Shown: piece after piece, positions 9,777-18,845 of the stretch
How the letters are laid out: every line of letters starts with the position of its first letter
Position numbering within the stretch: position 1 is the first letter of the stretch
Assembly (NCBI GenBank): GCA_003427395.1
Contig: BFEA01000331.1
Location: forward strand, 67,986-119,764
DNA: 51,779 nt
Origin: Chara braunii
Taxonomy: Eukaryota > Streptophyta > Charophyceae > Charales > Characeae
Direction of reading: 5' to 3'
Notes under the pieces: generated by a model
Seen by the model: the letters and a program-made list of their open reading frames with translations, nothing else
Database searches by the model: none
Told to the model about the DNA's origin: nothing
Made by a program: the position numbers and the translations under genes

Positions 9777-11618
9777 TTACGTGGCCCCCGAGCCCCCAGC
9801 CTCCATTGACTCAATCGCACCATCCAGGGGGTCCGACTGAGTGTGCGTCAGGGAGTCCTCGAGTCTGTCCCCTATGTTGTCGCTTCCACCCTTTGTCGGT
9901 GGTGTCCCCTCCTCTTGTTCCTCCTCATCCATGTCCCACTCATCTTCTCCCTCTTCCATCTCTCTGTCAGAGCATTCATCTCTGTAGTATCTTTCCATGT
10001 CAATTGCGAAGGATCTGGAATCCAAATCGTCATCCCCCTCGAAAATCCCCTTGCTAATCAGCTCAGCTACTCTGATACGTGATAGCACGCTGTAAGGGGA
10101 TGGCTGTCACCGTGTTCCACGGCCTCCATCTCATCTCGCTCCTCAATTTGGTGCATACGGGCATTTTCGCGATGAGAGGGGTGAAAGGCCTAGGTGATCT
10201 GGTGTCTATCTTGTCGTTGAGGTCACGCAGATCCTCTTGTGGTTCTCTCAGTGTTTCGTTCTCTTGTTCAGGACTTGTGGCTTCAATCTCAAAGACCCCC
10301 AGTGGGTAGGCTGTTGTGATTTTCTCTTGGAGAACCAAGGTGACGTTCTGCCCTTAGTCGATCCTAGGGATTGCAAAAGACACAGCAATGGCGACCCGTC
10401 ATTCTCTATTCTCCTCAATGAACTGAGCTGCAGAAGAGGTCTTGTTCCCATCAATGTCAGCCTTGCAGATTGCGCTTGTCCCAGTACCTCTGGGGCCTTT
10501 CCATCTGCAATCTGTTTGAGTGTGAAGAACTCCGCCTCATAGGCCGTGTTCAATTTCTTGAGCTTCTCTATCTGGGCTTCCACTACTGCAATTTCCTGCT
10601 CAAGTTCACTTCTTGCTGATTTCTCTGCTGGTCCCTTTTCAGTCTGGCTTCTGTTGTTCCCTTTCTTGTTCGAGTTCATGGAGGTCTTCCATGTTTTAGA
10701 TCTCACATCGCACAATGCATCCTTGGAGTCAACTTGTGTTGTGTCCTTGTCCCTAATTCCTTGTTCCCTTGCCCTCTTCTTCTCAGCATATCTGAAAGCT
10801 GCAAACTAAGAGAACTCCTCTGCTTTGACCAGGAGGTCAAACTGGTTGGGGGATGTCTTGATGCCTAAAGTTGTGTTCTTTTTTCGATTCTGCGTTCTTT
10901 CCATGTGCTTCAGGCACGCTGCTCGGGTGTCAAAGAGGTGTTCTCGGTCTGCCTTCGCCTTCTCCACGTACTCCCTCAGCCATTGGAGGGATCTCCTTGC
11001 TGGATCGTCCTCCTCGTTGCTGGGAGCAGAAGTTCCGGTGGTTTCAATAGACTTTCCACTGCGCCCCTGATCTTCTTCATTTTGGTTTACTTGCTGGTCC
11101 TCTTTAGGGGGGGATAGTAGCCTTTCGTTGTTATCAGTCTTTATCCCTCTTCTCTTTTTAGTGTCAGGTTCACCTCCCTCTTTGTTCCTTCCCTCTTCCA
11201 AAGTTCTCTTGACCTCTGTTTGTTTCTGGGCTGCTTTCTGTTTTGCCTCTTCCTCCCTGATGATGATGAGATTTTGGATTCTAGTTTGGAACATCTCTGT
11301 TTTTTTTTTTTATTCTTCTTCCACCTGTTCCCGTACCAGATCCAAGTCCCAGATCAGGTTCTCTCTTGCCTTTTCCTCCAGAATGACCCGAGAGTCATTG
11401 ATCGGGACTGCTCTGATCTTCGCTGGGTTGCCTGTCTCTTTCCCTGTGGCCTTTTTATGCCACCTGCTGTCTGTCGGAGGGAAGATGTCGGGTTTCTTCG
11501 TCGCTGGTTCCTTATCTGTGCAATGCCACACCCACTCCGGTTCCTCCAGGTTGTCATCGAAGACCCAACCATCATACATGGGATCAACTATGTACCATGT
11601 CCCCGGTGTGCTAGGCAA
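9777..11618 (-). pseudogene. LINE-3 ORF1 remnant
   Basis: Minus-strand pieces 11618-11310, 11294-10806, 10715-10248, 10338-10063 and 10088-9777. The first piece carries GTWYIVDPMYDGWVFDDN and EEPEWVW, matching the segment just after the zinc knuckle in LINE-2 ORF1 (AQYRGWTFYDN, SPRWVW). A Lys/Glu-rich stretch and an acidic C-terminal part (near 9950) follow. The N-terminal RNA-binding and knuckle parts are absent; they would lie at or beyond the N gap at 11715. About four frameshifts are present. The likely role is that of an RNA-binding ORF1 partner of ORF2. Confidence 0.7.
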
Positions 11619-11714
11619 CGTTGTTAAGGTCTAGGGATATTATGGGGGAAGGCTCGGTGTGGCTACGTCGAAGGGACTTTCGAGGGGCTGGGTGCGAGAC
11701 AACATGTGTAATAG

Positions 11715-11929
11715 NNNNNNNNNNNNNNNNNNNNNNNNNNNNNNNNNNNNNNNNNNNNNNNNNNNNNNNNNNNNNNNNNNNNNNNNNNNNNNNNNNNNNN
11801 NNNNNNNNNNNNNNNNNNNNNNNNNNNNNNNNNNNNNNNNNNNNNNNNNNNNNNNNNNNNNNNNNNNNNNNNNNNNNNNNNNNNNNNNNNNNNNNNNNNN
11901 NNNNNNNNNNNNNNNNNNNNNNNNNNNNN
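11715..11929. other. Assembly gap (215 N)
   Basis: A run of N that ends directly on a G12 homopolymer (11930-11941). It hides the junction between the LINE-3 ORF1 remnant and its 5' UTR. Confidence 1.
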
Positions 11930-12560
11930 GGGGGGGGGGGGATTGTAATAGCTGGAGTATGTCGCAGTGGTGGAGGGCAGGATCGGAGGGAAGAAATGGT
12001 TGGGCTTAGAGTGCTTTTATGGGGGTAGTATTTGCAGATGCAGATCGGTAGTGGGGATTTGGGCGGGTGATGGGAACGAAAATGACCAGCTAATGGGCAA
12101 TTTGTATGGTGGGTGGCGTGGTTTCAAGTAAGCGAGTTTCGGAGAAGGATGTAGAAGAGGCGGGGGGAGGGGGGGGGGGGGGGGGGGGGGGGATCAAACT
12201 GCCAGGAATCGGTTGATCTGTTGGAAGAGGTGGGTGGGAGTTACTAGTTGACTTATGTCGCGTGTTGGTGGGGAGAGATTCTTCGAGGAAGAAACGGTAG
12301 GGTGTTTGCAGATGCGGGTCGGTAGTGGGGATTTGGGCGGGTGTTGAGAGTGGAATGGGCGAAAAAGGTAGGAGGGTCGTCACGTTAGATGGGGCTCGCT
12401 AGTGACGATGATGTGTCATGGGGGGGAGGTGGGTAGGGGCGGGAGCACTCGTTTGTTAGTAGGTTTATTTGTGTGATACGGAGTGGTGGGGAGAAGGTCG
12501 GGCTAGAAAACCAGGCAATGGAGTGATGGCGAGTAGTAAATCTCTCACAGCGTAAGACCG
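11930..12560 (-). repeat. LINE-3 5' UTR repeated block (two monomers)
   Basis: Two related segments occur in the same order. First: TATGTCGCAGTGGTGGAGG (near 11956) and GATCGGTAGTGGGGATTTGG (near 12043). Second: TATGTCGCGTGTTGG (near 12254) and GGTCGGTAGTGGGGATTTGG (near 12317). The offset is roughly 275-300 bp and each block carries a G homopolymer (11930-11941; about 12166-12192). This looks like a partial tandem monomer array in the leader. The open frames here are low-complexity and not genes. Confidence 0.6.
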
Positions 12561-13171
12561 AATCTCATGTCCTTTGTGTCTGATCCCGTCACTTGTCGTT
12601 GCTTGATTTCTAGGATTGGCGATCTTCGTCGATCTTCGTCATATGCTGGTTATCATTGCTTCGTCGTCTTCCGGCTGCTTTGCTTCCATTCTGGATGCCT
12701 CAATTCCGGGCTACAGTCGCCGCCTTGGTTCCCGCCCAAGGGTCGGCCGCCTGGACCAAAAGTTAGAACTTCCTTGTCTCATCCATTCTCTCCTTTGCTA
12801 TTCCTGGCTTGCTTCAACTGCTATCCTCCGTCTTAGGTCTCCCTTGGATGGATTCAGGGTGGACATACCTTCGTTCTAATTCTAGGAAACTTGTATGCCT
12901 CAGACTTTTCTCGAGTTGTCGTGGACGGAACCTCGGAAAGTCACGAGTGCACGCGCTGCACGCGTGCACGTGGCACTCCCTTCGTGGCCAGATGGGCTAC
13001 GGAGAGCCGGGGTAACTTCGCTGAAGTAGGGCGTGACAACGCGCCGCGTCGTCACTTTCAAAATTCGACTTTTCGAACACGCCCGGCGCCAACTCGGGCG
13101 CGGGGGCCAAGGGCGCGGGCGTGAGAATTAGCGCTCCGCTGCGCTAACCTTCGGCGCTGGCGAAAAAAAGC
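12561..13171 (-). promoter_or_regulatory. LINE-3 5' terminal region, CpG-rich
   Basis: The first about 230 bases of LINE-3 (13171 down to 12940) are strongly CpG-rich, with runs of GCGC, CGCG and the palindrome GCACGCGTGC near 12959. The region lies between the right TSD and the leader repeats. LINE promoters are internal and sit at the 5' end, so this is the expected place for one; no promoter motif is claimed. The remaining stretch to 12561 has no recognised gene. Confidence 0.45.
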
Positions 13172-13187
13172 ATGGGCCTGTAATTCC
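13172..13187. repeat. Target-site duplication of LINE-3, right copy
   Basis: ATGGGCCTGTAATTCC, one mismatch from 4561-4576. The LINE-2 reverse transcriptase frame (RNYRP) resumes here exactly where it broke at 4576. Confidence 0.88.
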
Positions 13188-14021
13188 TTATATCTATGGG
13201 ATCCCCTTTTTTGTATAACAACGTGACAATCCCTGTGGCCGGATCCTGGCCTAGCCCCTCTGCCTGCTAGGCCTTTCCAGGTATGCCATATATTCACTCC
13301 CTAAGATTGGCCAGTATTCAATCCAAAATTCCCTGGTCAATCTATCTCTCCCTGGGGTCTTATTGGGTGACATTGACTTTAGTGCTTCCCATAGCTCTTC
13401 CTGAGTGAGTGGGGCTTCTAGCATCATTGTCTTTGCACTAGGTACTGACCTTTCTAGATGAGCTAAGAACTTTGATCTGGCTCCTTGTACTTGTTGTTGC
13501 GAATGATCCGACTCCTTAGAAGTATATAAAGTGCTATAGAATTGTTCAGCCACTGCAACCATCTCCTCCGGCTTTGATACCTGCCCTTCCGATGTTTGAA
13601 GTCGTTCTTTGAGTGAGCTTCTTCCTTTAGACCGAATTTTCTGAAAGTAGTATTTAGTCATTCTTTCTCCTTCCTCCCACTCCTTGACTTTTGCCCTCAT
13701 TTGTAGCCCCCTGGTCCTCCAACGCTCCCATGCTCCCAATTCCTCTCTTGCTACATGCCAGATTCTTTCATACAAGTTTGTACCTTGATTATTAACTAGG
13801 TTACAATCTGCTATTCGCAATGCTTGCTGAAGCTCAACTTCCCGCGCCTTCCTTTTGGTCGCTAGTTGCCTAGCTGCCGCCGCCGAAACTCGACTCATAG
13901 CATTCAGGAGTTCGGGAAGGATTGATTACCCGAGTCATAGTTGAGGCAAGACTGCAAAACGGCGTGCCTTATTTCATGGGTTTGAAGAATTGAATTATTT
14001 ACCTTATAGAATCCTTTACCT

Positions 14022-14244
14022 CTCTTGACTTGCTTATCTGTGGACAAATAGAGAAAAGTAGGTTTATGGTCCAATCCACTAAAATAAGGAAGGTCGCTTA
14101 TACCCACTGAATGGTCTAGATGTGTATAAGAGACAGTCCTATGACTGACTGCTCTTGACTTGCTTATCTGTGGACAAATAGAGAAAAGTAGGTTTATGGT
14201 CCAATCCACTAAAATAAGGAAGGTCGCTTATACCCACTGAATGG
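14022..14244. repeat. 93-bp direct duplication around adapter sequence
   Basis: Segments 14022-14114 and 14152-14244 are identical at 130-bp spacing. Between them lie TCT plus a 19-base transposase-adapter sequence (14118-14136) and a short stretch TCCTATGACTGACTG that echoes what follows the second copy. This looks like a library or assembly artefact. Confidence 0.9.
14118..14136 (+). other. Transposase mosaic-end (Nextera-type) adapter
   Basis: AGATGTGTATAAGAGACAG is exactly the 19-base mosaic end used in tagmentation libraries. The preceding TCT matches the partner half of a mate-pair junction. It is not expected in a genome and marks contamination of the assembly here. Confidence 0.93.
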
Positions 14245-15101
14245 ATCATTCCTATGTCTGACTGTGCGATCAAGAAGTAATCTATTCTCGATGACGAGAC
14301 GTGTTGACTCCTATTCCTCTTATAGTAGGTAAACTGCCTGTCCTCCGGATAGTACAATCTGAATGGGTCAATCAAATCAAAAGCGGTCATCATGTTATGA
14401 ATTGGAAGTGCCTCTTCACCTAACGTGCTCTCACCCGTGCTGTGACCCCCTGGCATTCTATCCCGGCCTGGTTCCAATGCGGCATTCCAATCCCCTGCTA
14501 ACATAATATGCCTGGTGGGTTCTATTAAGGCTTCCAATTCCTCTAAAAGTTGTATTCTTGGTTGGAATGTGTTGGGCCCATAGATAGATACGAGAGTGAA
14601 GCACTCTTCCCGAAAAAGAAAGTTCAATTTCACCCATCTACCTTCCCTGTAATCCACTCTCACTTCTTCTATCTTTAGATTCTTCGCTGAGATGGCCCTC
14701 TTGTTTTGAAGAATCGCCACCCCCGCCGAATGTGGGCGTGGTGCCGGTGCCCAGAAATCTGTTGCCACCCATCTCAATCTTTGTAAAATCCTATTCTTGA
14801 CTTGCTCATGTTCTTCTGATCAAGTGAGTTTCTTGTAGACACACGAAGTCTGGCGGACTCTCGCCAAACCATCCTAAATACTGAACAAAATTGTTCCACT
14901 TGTCCGGGTTGTCCAAAATCTGTACCAGCCCGTTTATATTCCAGGAGACTACTCTGAACTCCGACTCCTTCCTTGGCTGTGCCTTAACTTTTCTTCTACG
15001 CTTCCCCTGTCGGCCTCCTTCACTGTCCTGCATTACGAATTGTCATCCCCTGTCCACCCTTCTTTCATTAAGAGGTGTTCAAGACCCTATCTCTAATAGA
15101 T

Positions 15102-17949
15102 TCAACCTTGTTGCTCCCCTTGCAATCCTCTTCTCAATGTACTCTGGCTTCCATGGAAAGGCATCAGTTTTAGTACTAACGCCGCACTTCTGGTCACCCA
15201 CTCTGCCGCCACCAATCCCTGTAACAGTCCGTAGGGAATGGTCTCGACCACCCGCCATTGCATCCATATTAGGCCCTCACTCAACTTCGCCGTTTCCTGC
15301 AGCTTGAACATTATTGGCCTGTAATCTTTTGTTTGTATTGTGCCCACTGTGTCTGCACTTTCCTCCTTTCCCTGCTTCCAATCCCCTAGCACATGTGCGT
15401 GGGCTGGCAGATCTTCTGAGATCATACCCTTAAGGGCCTGACGAGAGCAGTTGGCCTCATCTATCGTGACCAGCGCCAACGAGCGATGGATTGCCACCTC
15501 CCAATCCTTGTGGACTTCATTCCACTTGAAGGGGATGATTACCCTGCGTCTGGGTGAATTTCTGGCATATAGCCTCGCCGCTGCTTCAATTTTTTTATGT
15601 GCCGCATAATCTATCTTTTCCAAATTCGTTGTATCTTCACCCAACTCACAATTTTGGTCTTTGAGGACATTAATCTGAGGCTCCAAGATCGTTGCTTGCC
15701 TGCGTGCATCGTCTATTAACTCTTCATCTCCCATTTCCTCTCTTGTTGATGCAGAACTCGCCTTTCGCTTGCTCTCAGATCTCTTCATTGCTTTTGGAAG
15801 GTAAGTCTTAGGCCATTCAAACTGCTTATTGTAGACCTTTTTTCGCACCTAAATGTCATTGTTGTGGTTTTGAGCTTTCCACCCATATTGCTTCGCATAA
15901 AACTCATTTATCTCCTTCTCCTTTTTCAAAATCTCAAAGCGATTTGTGGTAGTGAGGCCCTCCATTGTTGTCATGGCGTCCTTCAAGTTACGCAAGTGTT
16001 TATGGTGTGCCAGGCAAACCTCACATTCCACCGTTATCTCCCATTCCAGCGCCTGCATGCACTTGACCCATCTTTCTATTGTCTCAGGTTCCTCATCATC
16101 CTCATCCTCCTCATCCTCTGTATCCTCCCATCCATCCTCGCTTGAACTCTCCTCCGAATCCTCCCCCTCCTCTCCCTCCCCCCCCTTCTTCTTCTCTTCT
16201 AGATTTTGTAGCGGAACTGGCTGGTTTCCCTTCGGAAAAATCCGTCCCGTTGCCCGTGTCCCCCTCATCTTGGCCCGTTGCTTCTTCCATTTCTTGCTCC
16301 TTTGATGAAGTCTGCCCACTATCCCCTTGCTGTGAAATCTCCATTTGTTGGAACCCCCTGTCCCGCCCTGCTTTGTCTCCATCTCCTGATTCTGATCCCC
16401 CGGCGTCTGCTGGGTATCCCTTGTGACCTTGATTCCTCCGGATTGCACCTGCTTGGTTCCCTGTTCCCCTTGCTTACTCTGTTCCGACTCGCTCAACTCC
16501 TCTGTCCTAGCCTTCCGTTTGAGTGAGGTAGCCGTGCTGCTCTGTTTGGTTGACCCACTCTGTCCTTCCCCACATTCCCCGCCTTCAGACTCGTTCTCCT
16601 GGTTGTGGTTCCGTGTTTCGCTTTGTGCTTCCTCCCTTGCTTTTGAGTTTTCCAGATATGCAACTTCTGCCGTTTTCCCAATCTGATTGAGCTTTTCCAT
16701 TGTTCTCAATCTATGCTTATCATCCAATAGCATGGTTTCGTCAATCATAGGCTTTATCAGATAACCTATGTCCTTATCTTCCATTCTTTTGGCTCCCTTT
16801 TGCCTCCATTTGTTATCGTAAGGGGGATAGATGTCAGGCTTTAGTGTCGGTGACTCCTGTAGCACCCACACCCACCTAGGGGACTCCAAGTTGTCGTAAA
16901 AAGTCCATCCCCTATACTGTGCTGCGTTTATGTACCATATCCCCGGCTTGTTGTCCGATTCTTCCAGCATCGATTGACGCAACTGGATTGGTTTACTCCC
17001 CGCTTCCGACTGTGGACAGTGCATGCCCAGGTGCCCTCTTCCACGAAACATAAAACAGAAGGGATTTGCCTTTGTTGAAACAAAAATTGTGATCCTTTGC
17101 CCATTTTTGCATAAAATCCAAACTTCCGGGAGCTTGGGCGGTGCTCCTGAACGCACCTCCAGACAGGCCACCCTTGAATCATGATTAGGCGCCAGAAAGT
17201 CCGGATTTGCCGGCAGCCAATCGATGATCGCATTGTTTGGGTATTCCTCCGACAATCTCTTCTGTACAAAACTATGCATACCTTCCGAGAGATTATCAAA
17301 TTGGACCCAAAAATGCTCCTTCATCATTATTTTTCTACCTGTGTTGAGAAGCTTCCGCTTGATGGGGTCTTGGGGGGTTCCATGCCTGAATTGTCACAAC
17401 TGTTCCCTGACATTTCAGCGATCCCAAAGATAGGAGATATTGAGTGTAGGAAGGGTCTACACATACAATCATCACAGTGAACTTTCCGCTCTTGTGATAT
17501 GATACCTCCGGTTCTACCCCCGGAATAGTCTCCAATCCTATTAAACGTTCCATCACCCATCGCCTCTTCTCGTTCAATGGCATATCCCTGCTTTTACGTG
17601 CAAAATTAAACAGCACTGCGTGTCGCTCGTATAGCTCATGCAACGAAGGAATGTCTTGCTCCGGATACTCCCACACATCAACTTCTTCTTCCTTGCCATC
17701 CTGACTCTTACGAGTTTCCTTCATAATCTTGATTGGTGCTGTTATTTTGGTTTTCTCAATCAAAGAGTCAATGGCCCGCTGTCCTAGCGCCCTGGGTTGA
17801 CCCAAATCCCCCCCCAAAATTGAGGTGCCTTGGGAGGCCATGCTCTCCCTTGCTTCCCTTGCTGCTTTGGCCGCCTTCCTCTTGTCTCCCTCTGTCATTC
17901 CCCTCTGAGCTGCTTGCACATAAGAACACGCCATGGAACCCTGCTCCAT
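15102..17949 (-). pseudogene. LINE-2 ORF1: RNA-binding protein with zinc knuckle
   Basis: Three minus-strand pieces: 17949-17335, 17327-15849 and 15848-15102. The first two are separated by a one-base frameshift near 17330; the last two share a frame and are split by a TAG at about 15849. The order is: a Lys/Arg/Ala-rich N-terminus; a region with FTVMIVCVDPS; HFWVQFDNLSEG; and a knuckle reading CFMFRGRGHLGMHC, where the second Cys of CxxCxxxxHxxxxC is Phe. GWTFYDN and SPRWVW follow, then a Gln/Glu/Lys-rich linker, an Asp/Glu tract (near 16080-16170) and a C-terminal domain shared with LINE-5 (KWEVxL-like). The plan resembles plant LINE ORF1 proteins with an RRM-like fold plus CCHC. It stops about 70 bp before ORF2. 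Confidence 0.8.
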
Positions 17950-18833
17950 GATTCCGCTCTCCTCCGCTTACTTATTCCATCTCCACGCGGACGTGTCCAC
18001 CAAGTGCCGCTCTCGTTTCCCTACCCCCGATGGAAAACTCATATCATTACTTTCCTGTCTTGTGTTAGCTTGGCTCCCTTTGCAACGCCCCTTTCCTGAT
18101 CCTGCTGTCGATTCACCTCTGGCACTTCTCTTCCTTGATTCTATCCTACCTACATCCTTTTTGCCTTTTGTCCTCTTTTGCTTCTACCTCCACCCCTCCA
18201 CTAGCCTCTCTCTTCTCTCCGTTCCCCTATAGCCTCCTCGTATCCTTACCTGTTCTGCCTCTTATTATGTCAACTTACTTTTCCACATTCCTTCCCCGAT
18301 TCCACTGACGCATTCGTCTCCCCCCGCTGACGTGTCCTCCACACTCCTTCCCCCGACCCGCTGACGTGTTCCAGCACAGTCTCACTTCTCTTCTTCGATT
18401 CTATCCTGCCTACATCCTTTTTGCCTTTTGTCCTCTTTTCTTTCTACCTCCACCCGTCCACTAGCCTCTGACGTGTCCTTCTCCACACTCCTTCCCCCGA
18501 CCCGATGGCGTGTAGCACAGTCTCACATGCCTACTCATATCCTTACCTGTTCTGCCCCTTGTTATTCCACTGACACATTCGTCTCTCCCCGCTGACATGT
18601 CCTTCTCCACACTCCTTCCCCCGACCCGCTGACGTGTCCGTCTCCGCACTTCACCTCCCAGTACTGTCGCACATGCCTCCCTTCTCAAGCGCTGAAGCAA
18701 GCACCCCCCACGTTGAAGCTTAGCATTCGAAACCGCAAAACCTCTGCTTGCTGGCGCGGAAAATCCGCACACAGGCGCAAGACCTCCGCGCTCGGGCGTG
18801 AAACCTCCGCACGCAGGCGCTGAAGCAATCACC
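17950..18833 (-). other. LINE-2 5' UTR with direct repeats
   Basis: Non-coding leader. A roughly 90-bp direct repeat occurs at about 18120-18212 and 18386-18470 (both contain CTACATCCTTTTTGCC). Short units with CGCTGACGTGTCC and CACTCCTTCCCCCGACC recur between about 18300 and 18640. The outermost part is the 21-bp minisatellite at about 18750-18826. Confidence 0.65.
18750..18826 (-). repeat. 21-bp minisatellite at LINE-2 5' terminus
   Basis: About three to four units of 21 nt, each around GGCGC..AAACCTCCGC, ending a few bases before the LINE-2 5' boundary at 18833. Because 21 is a multiple of three the run stays open as a seven-residue repeat, but no gene is claimed. Confidence 0.65.
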
Positions 18834-18845
18834 GTCTTTCCTTCC
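18834..18845. repeat. Target-site duplication of LINE-2, right copy
   Basis: GTCTTTCCTTCC, identical to 1242-1253, and followed by TTTT as at the left copy. Confidence 0.8.

Larger units (their letters stand above)
4577..13171 (-). mobile_element. LINE-3, L1-type retrotransposon (innermost)
   Basis: Minus-strand LINE of about 8.6 kb inserted in the reverse transcriptase of LINE-2. In transcript order: GC-rich 5' end near 13171, 5' UTR with repeated blocks, an N gap at 11715-11929, ORF1 remnant (11618-9777), ORF2 remnant (9736-5378), and a 3' UTR with telomere-like motif, hairpin and poly(A). A 16-bp TSD with one mismatch supports both ends. It is the youngest of the three nested elements by position, yet both ORFs carry many frameshifts. 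Confidence 0.85.
13188..15033 (-). pseudogene. LINE-2 ORF2, 5' half: APE endonuclease and RT start
   Basis: N-terminal half of the ORF2 whose other half is at 1701-4576. Endonuclease motifs in order: FRVVSWNINGL (near 14950), VCLQETHL, HSAGVAIL, VSIYGPN, LAGDWNAALEPGRDR, SSSRIDYFL and GLDHKP, with all the usual acidic, Asn and His residues present. The linker MTKYYFQKIRSK (near 13650) leads into the RT start SPNKTPGRD...EFW and TLLYKKGD. A frameshift lies between ETHL and the next segment. The region 14022-14244 is duplicated around an adapter sequence, which adds an artificial break. Confidence 0.87.
1254..18833 (-). mobile_element. LINE-2, L1-type retrotransposon (middle of nest)
   Basis: Minus-strand non-LTR element running from a 5' end at 18833 to a poly(A) tail at 1254. 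In transcript order: 5' UTR (18833-17950), ORF1 (17949-15102), 5' half of ORF2 (15033-13172), interruption by LINE-3 (13171-4577), 3' half of ORF2 (4576-1701), and a 3' UTR with telomere-like motif, hairpin and tail. Without LINE-3 it is about 9.0 kb. A 12-16 bp TSD flanks it. Its target was LINE-1. Both ORFs carry stops and frameshifts, so it is dead. Confidence 0.85.

Noticed and set aside
12090-12383. Proline-rich minus-strand protein
   Set aside because: Generated by a G homopolymer and leader repeats of LINE-3.
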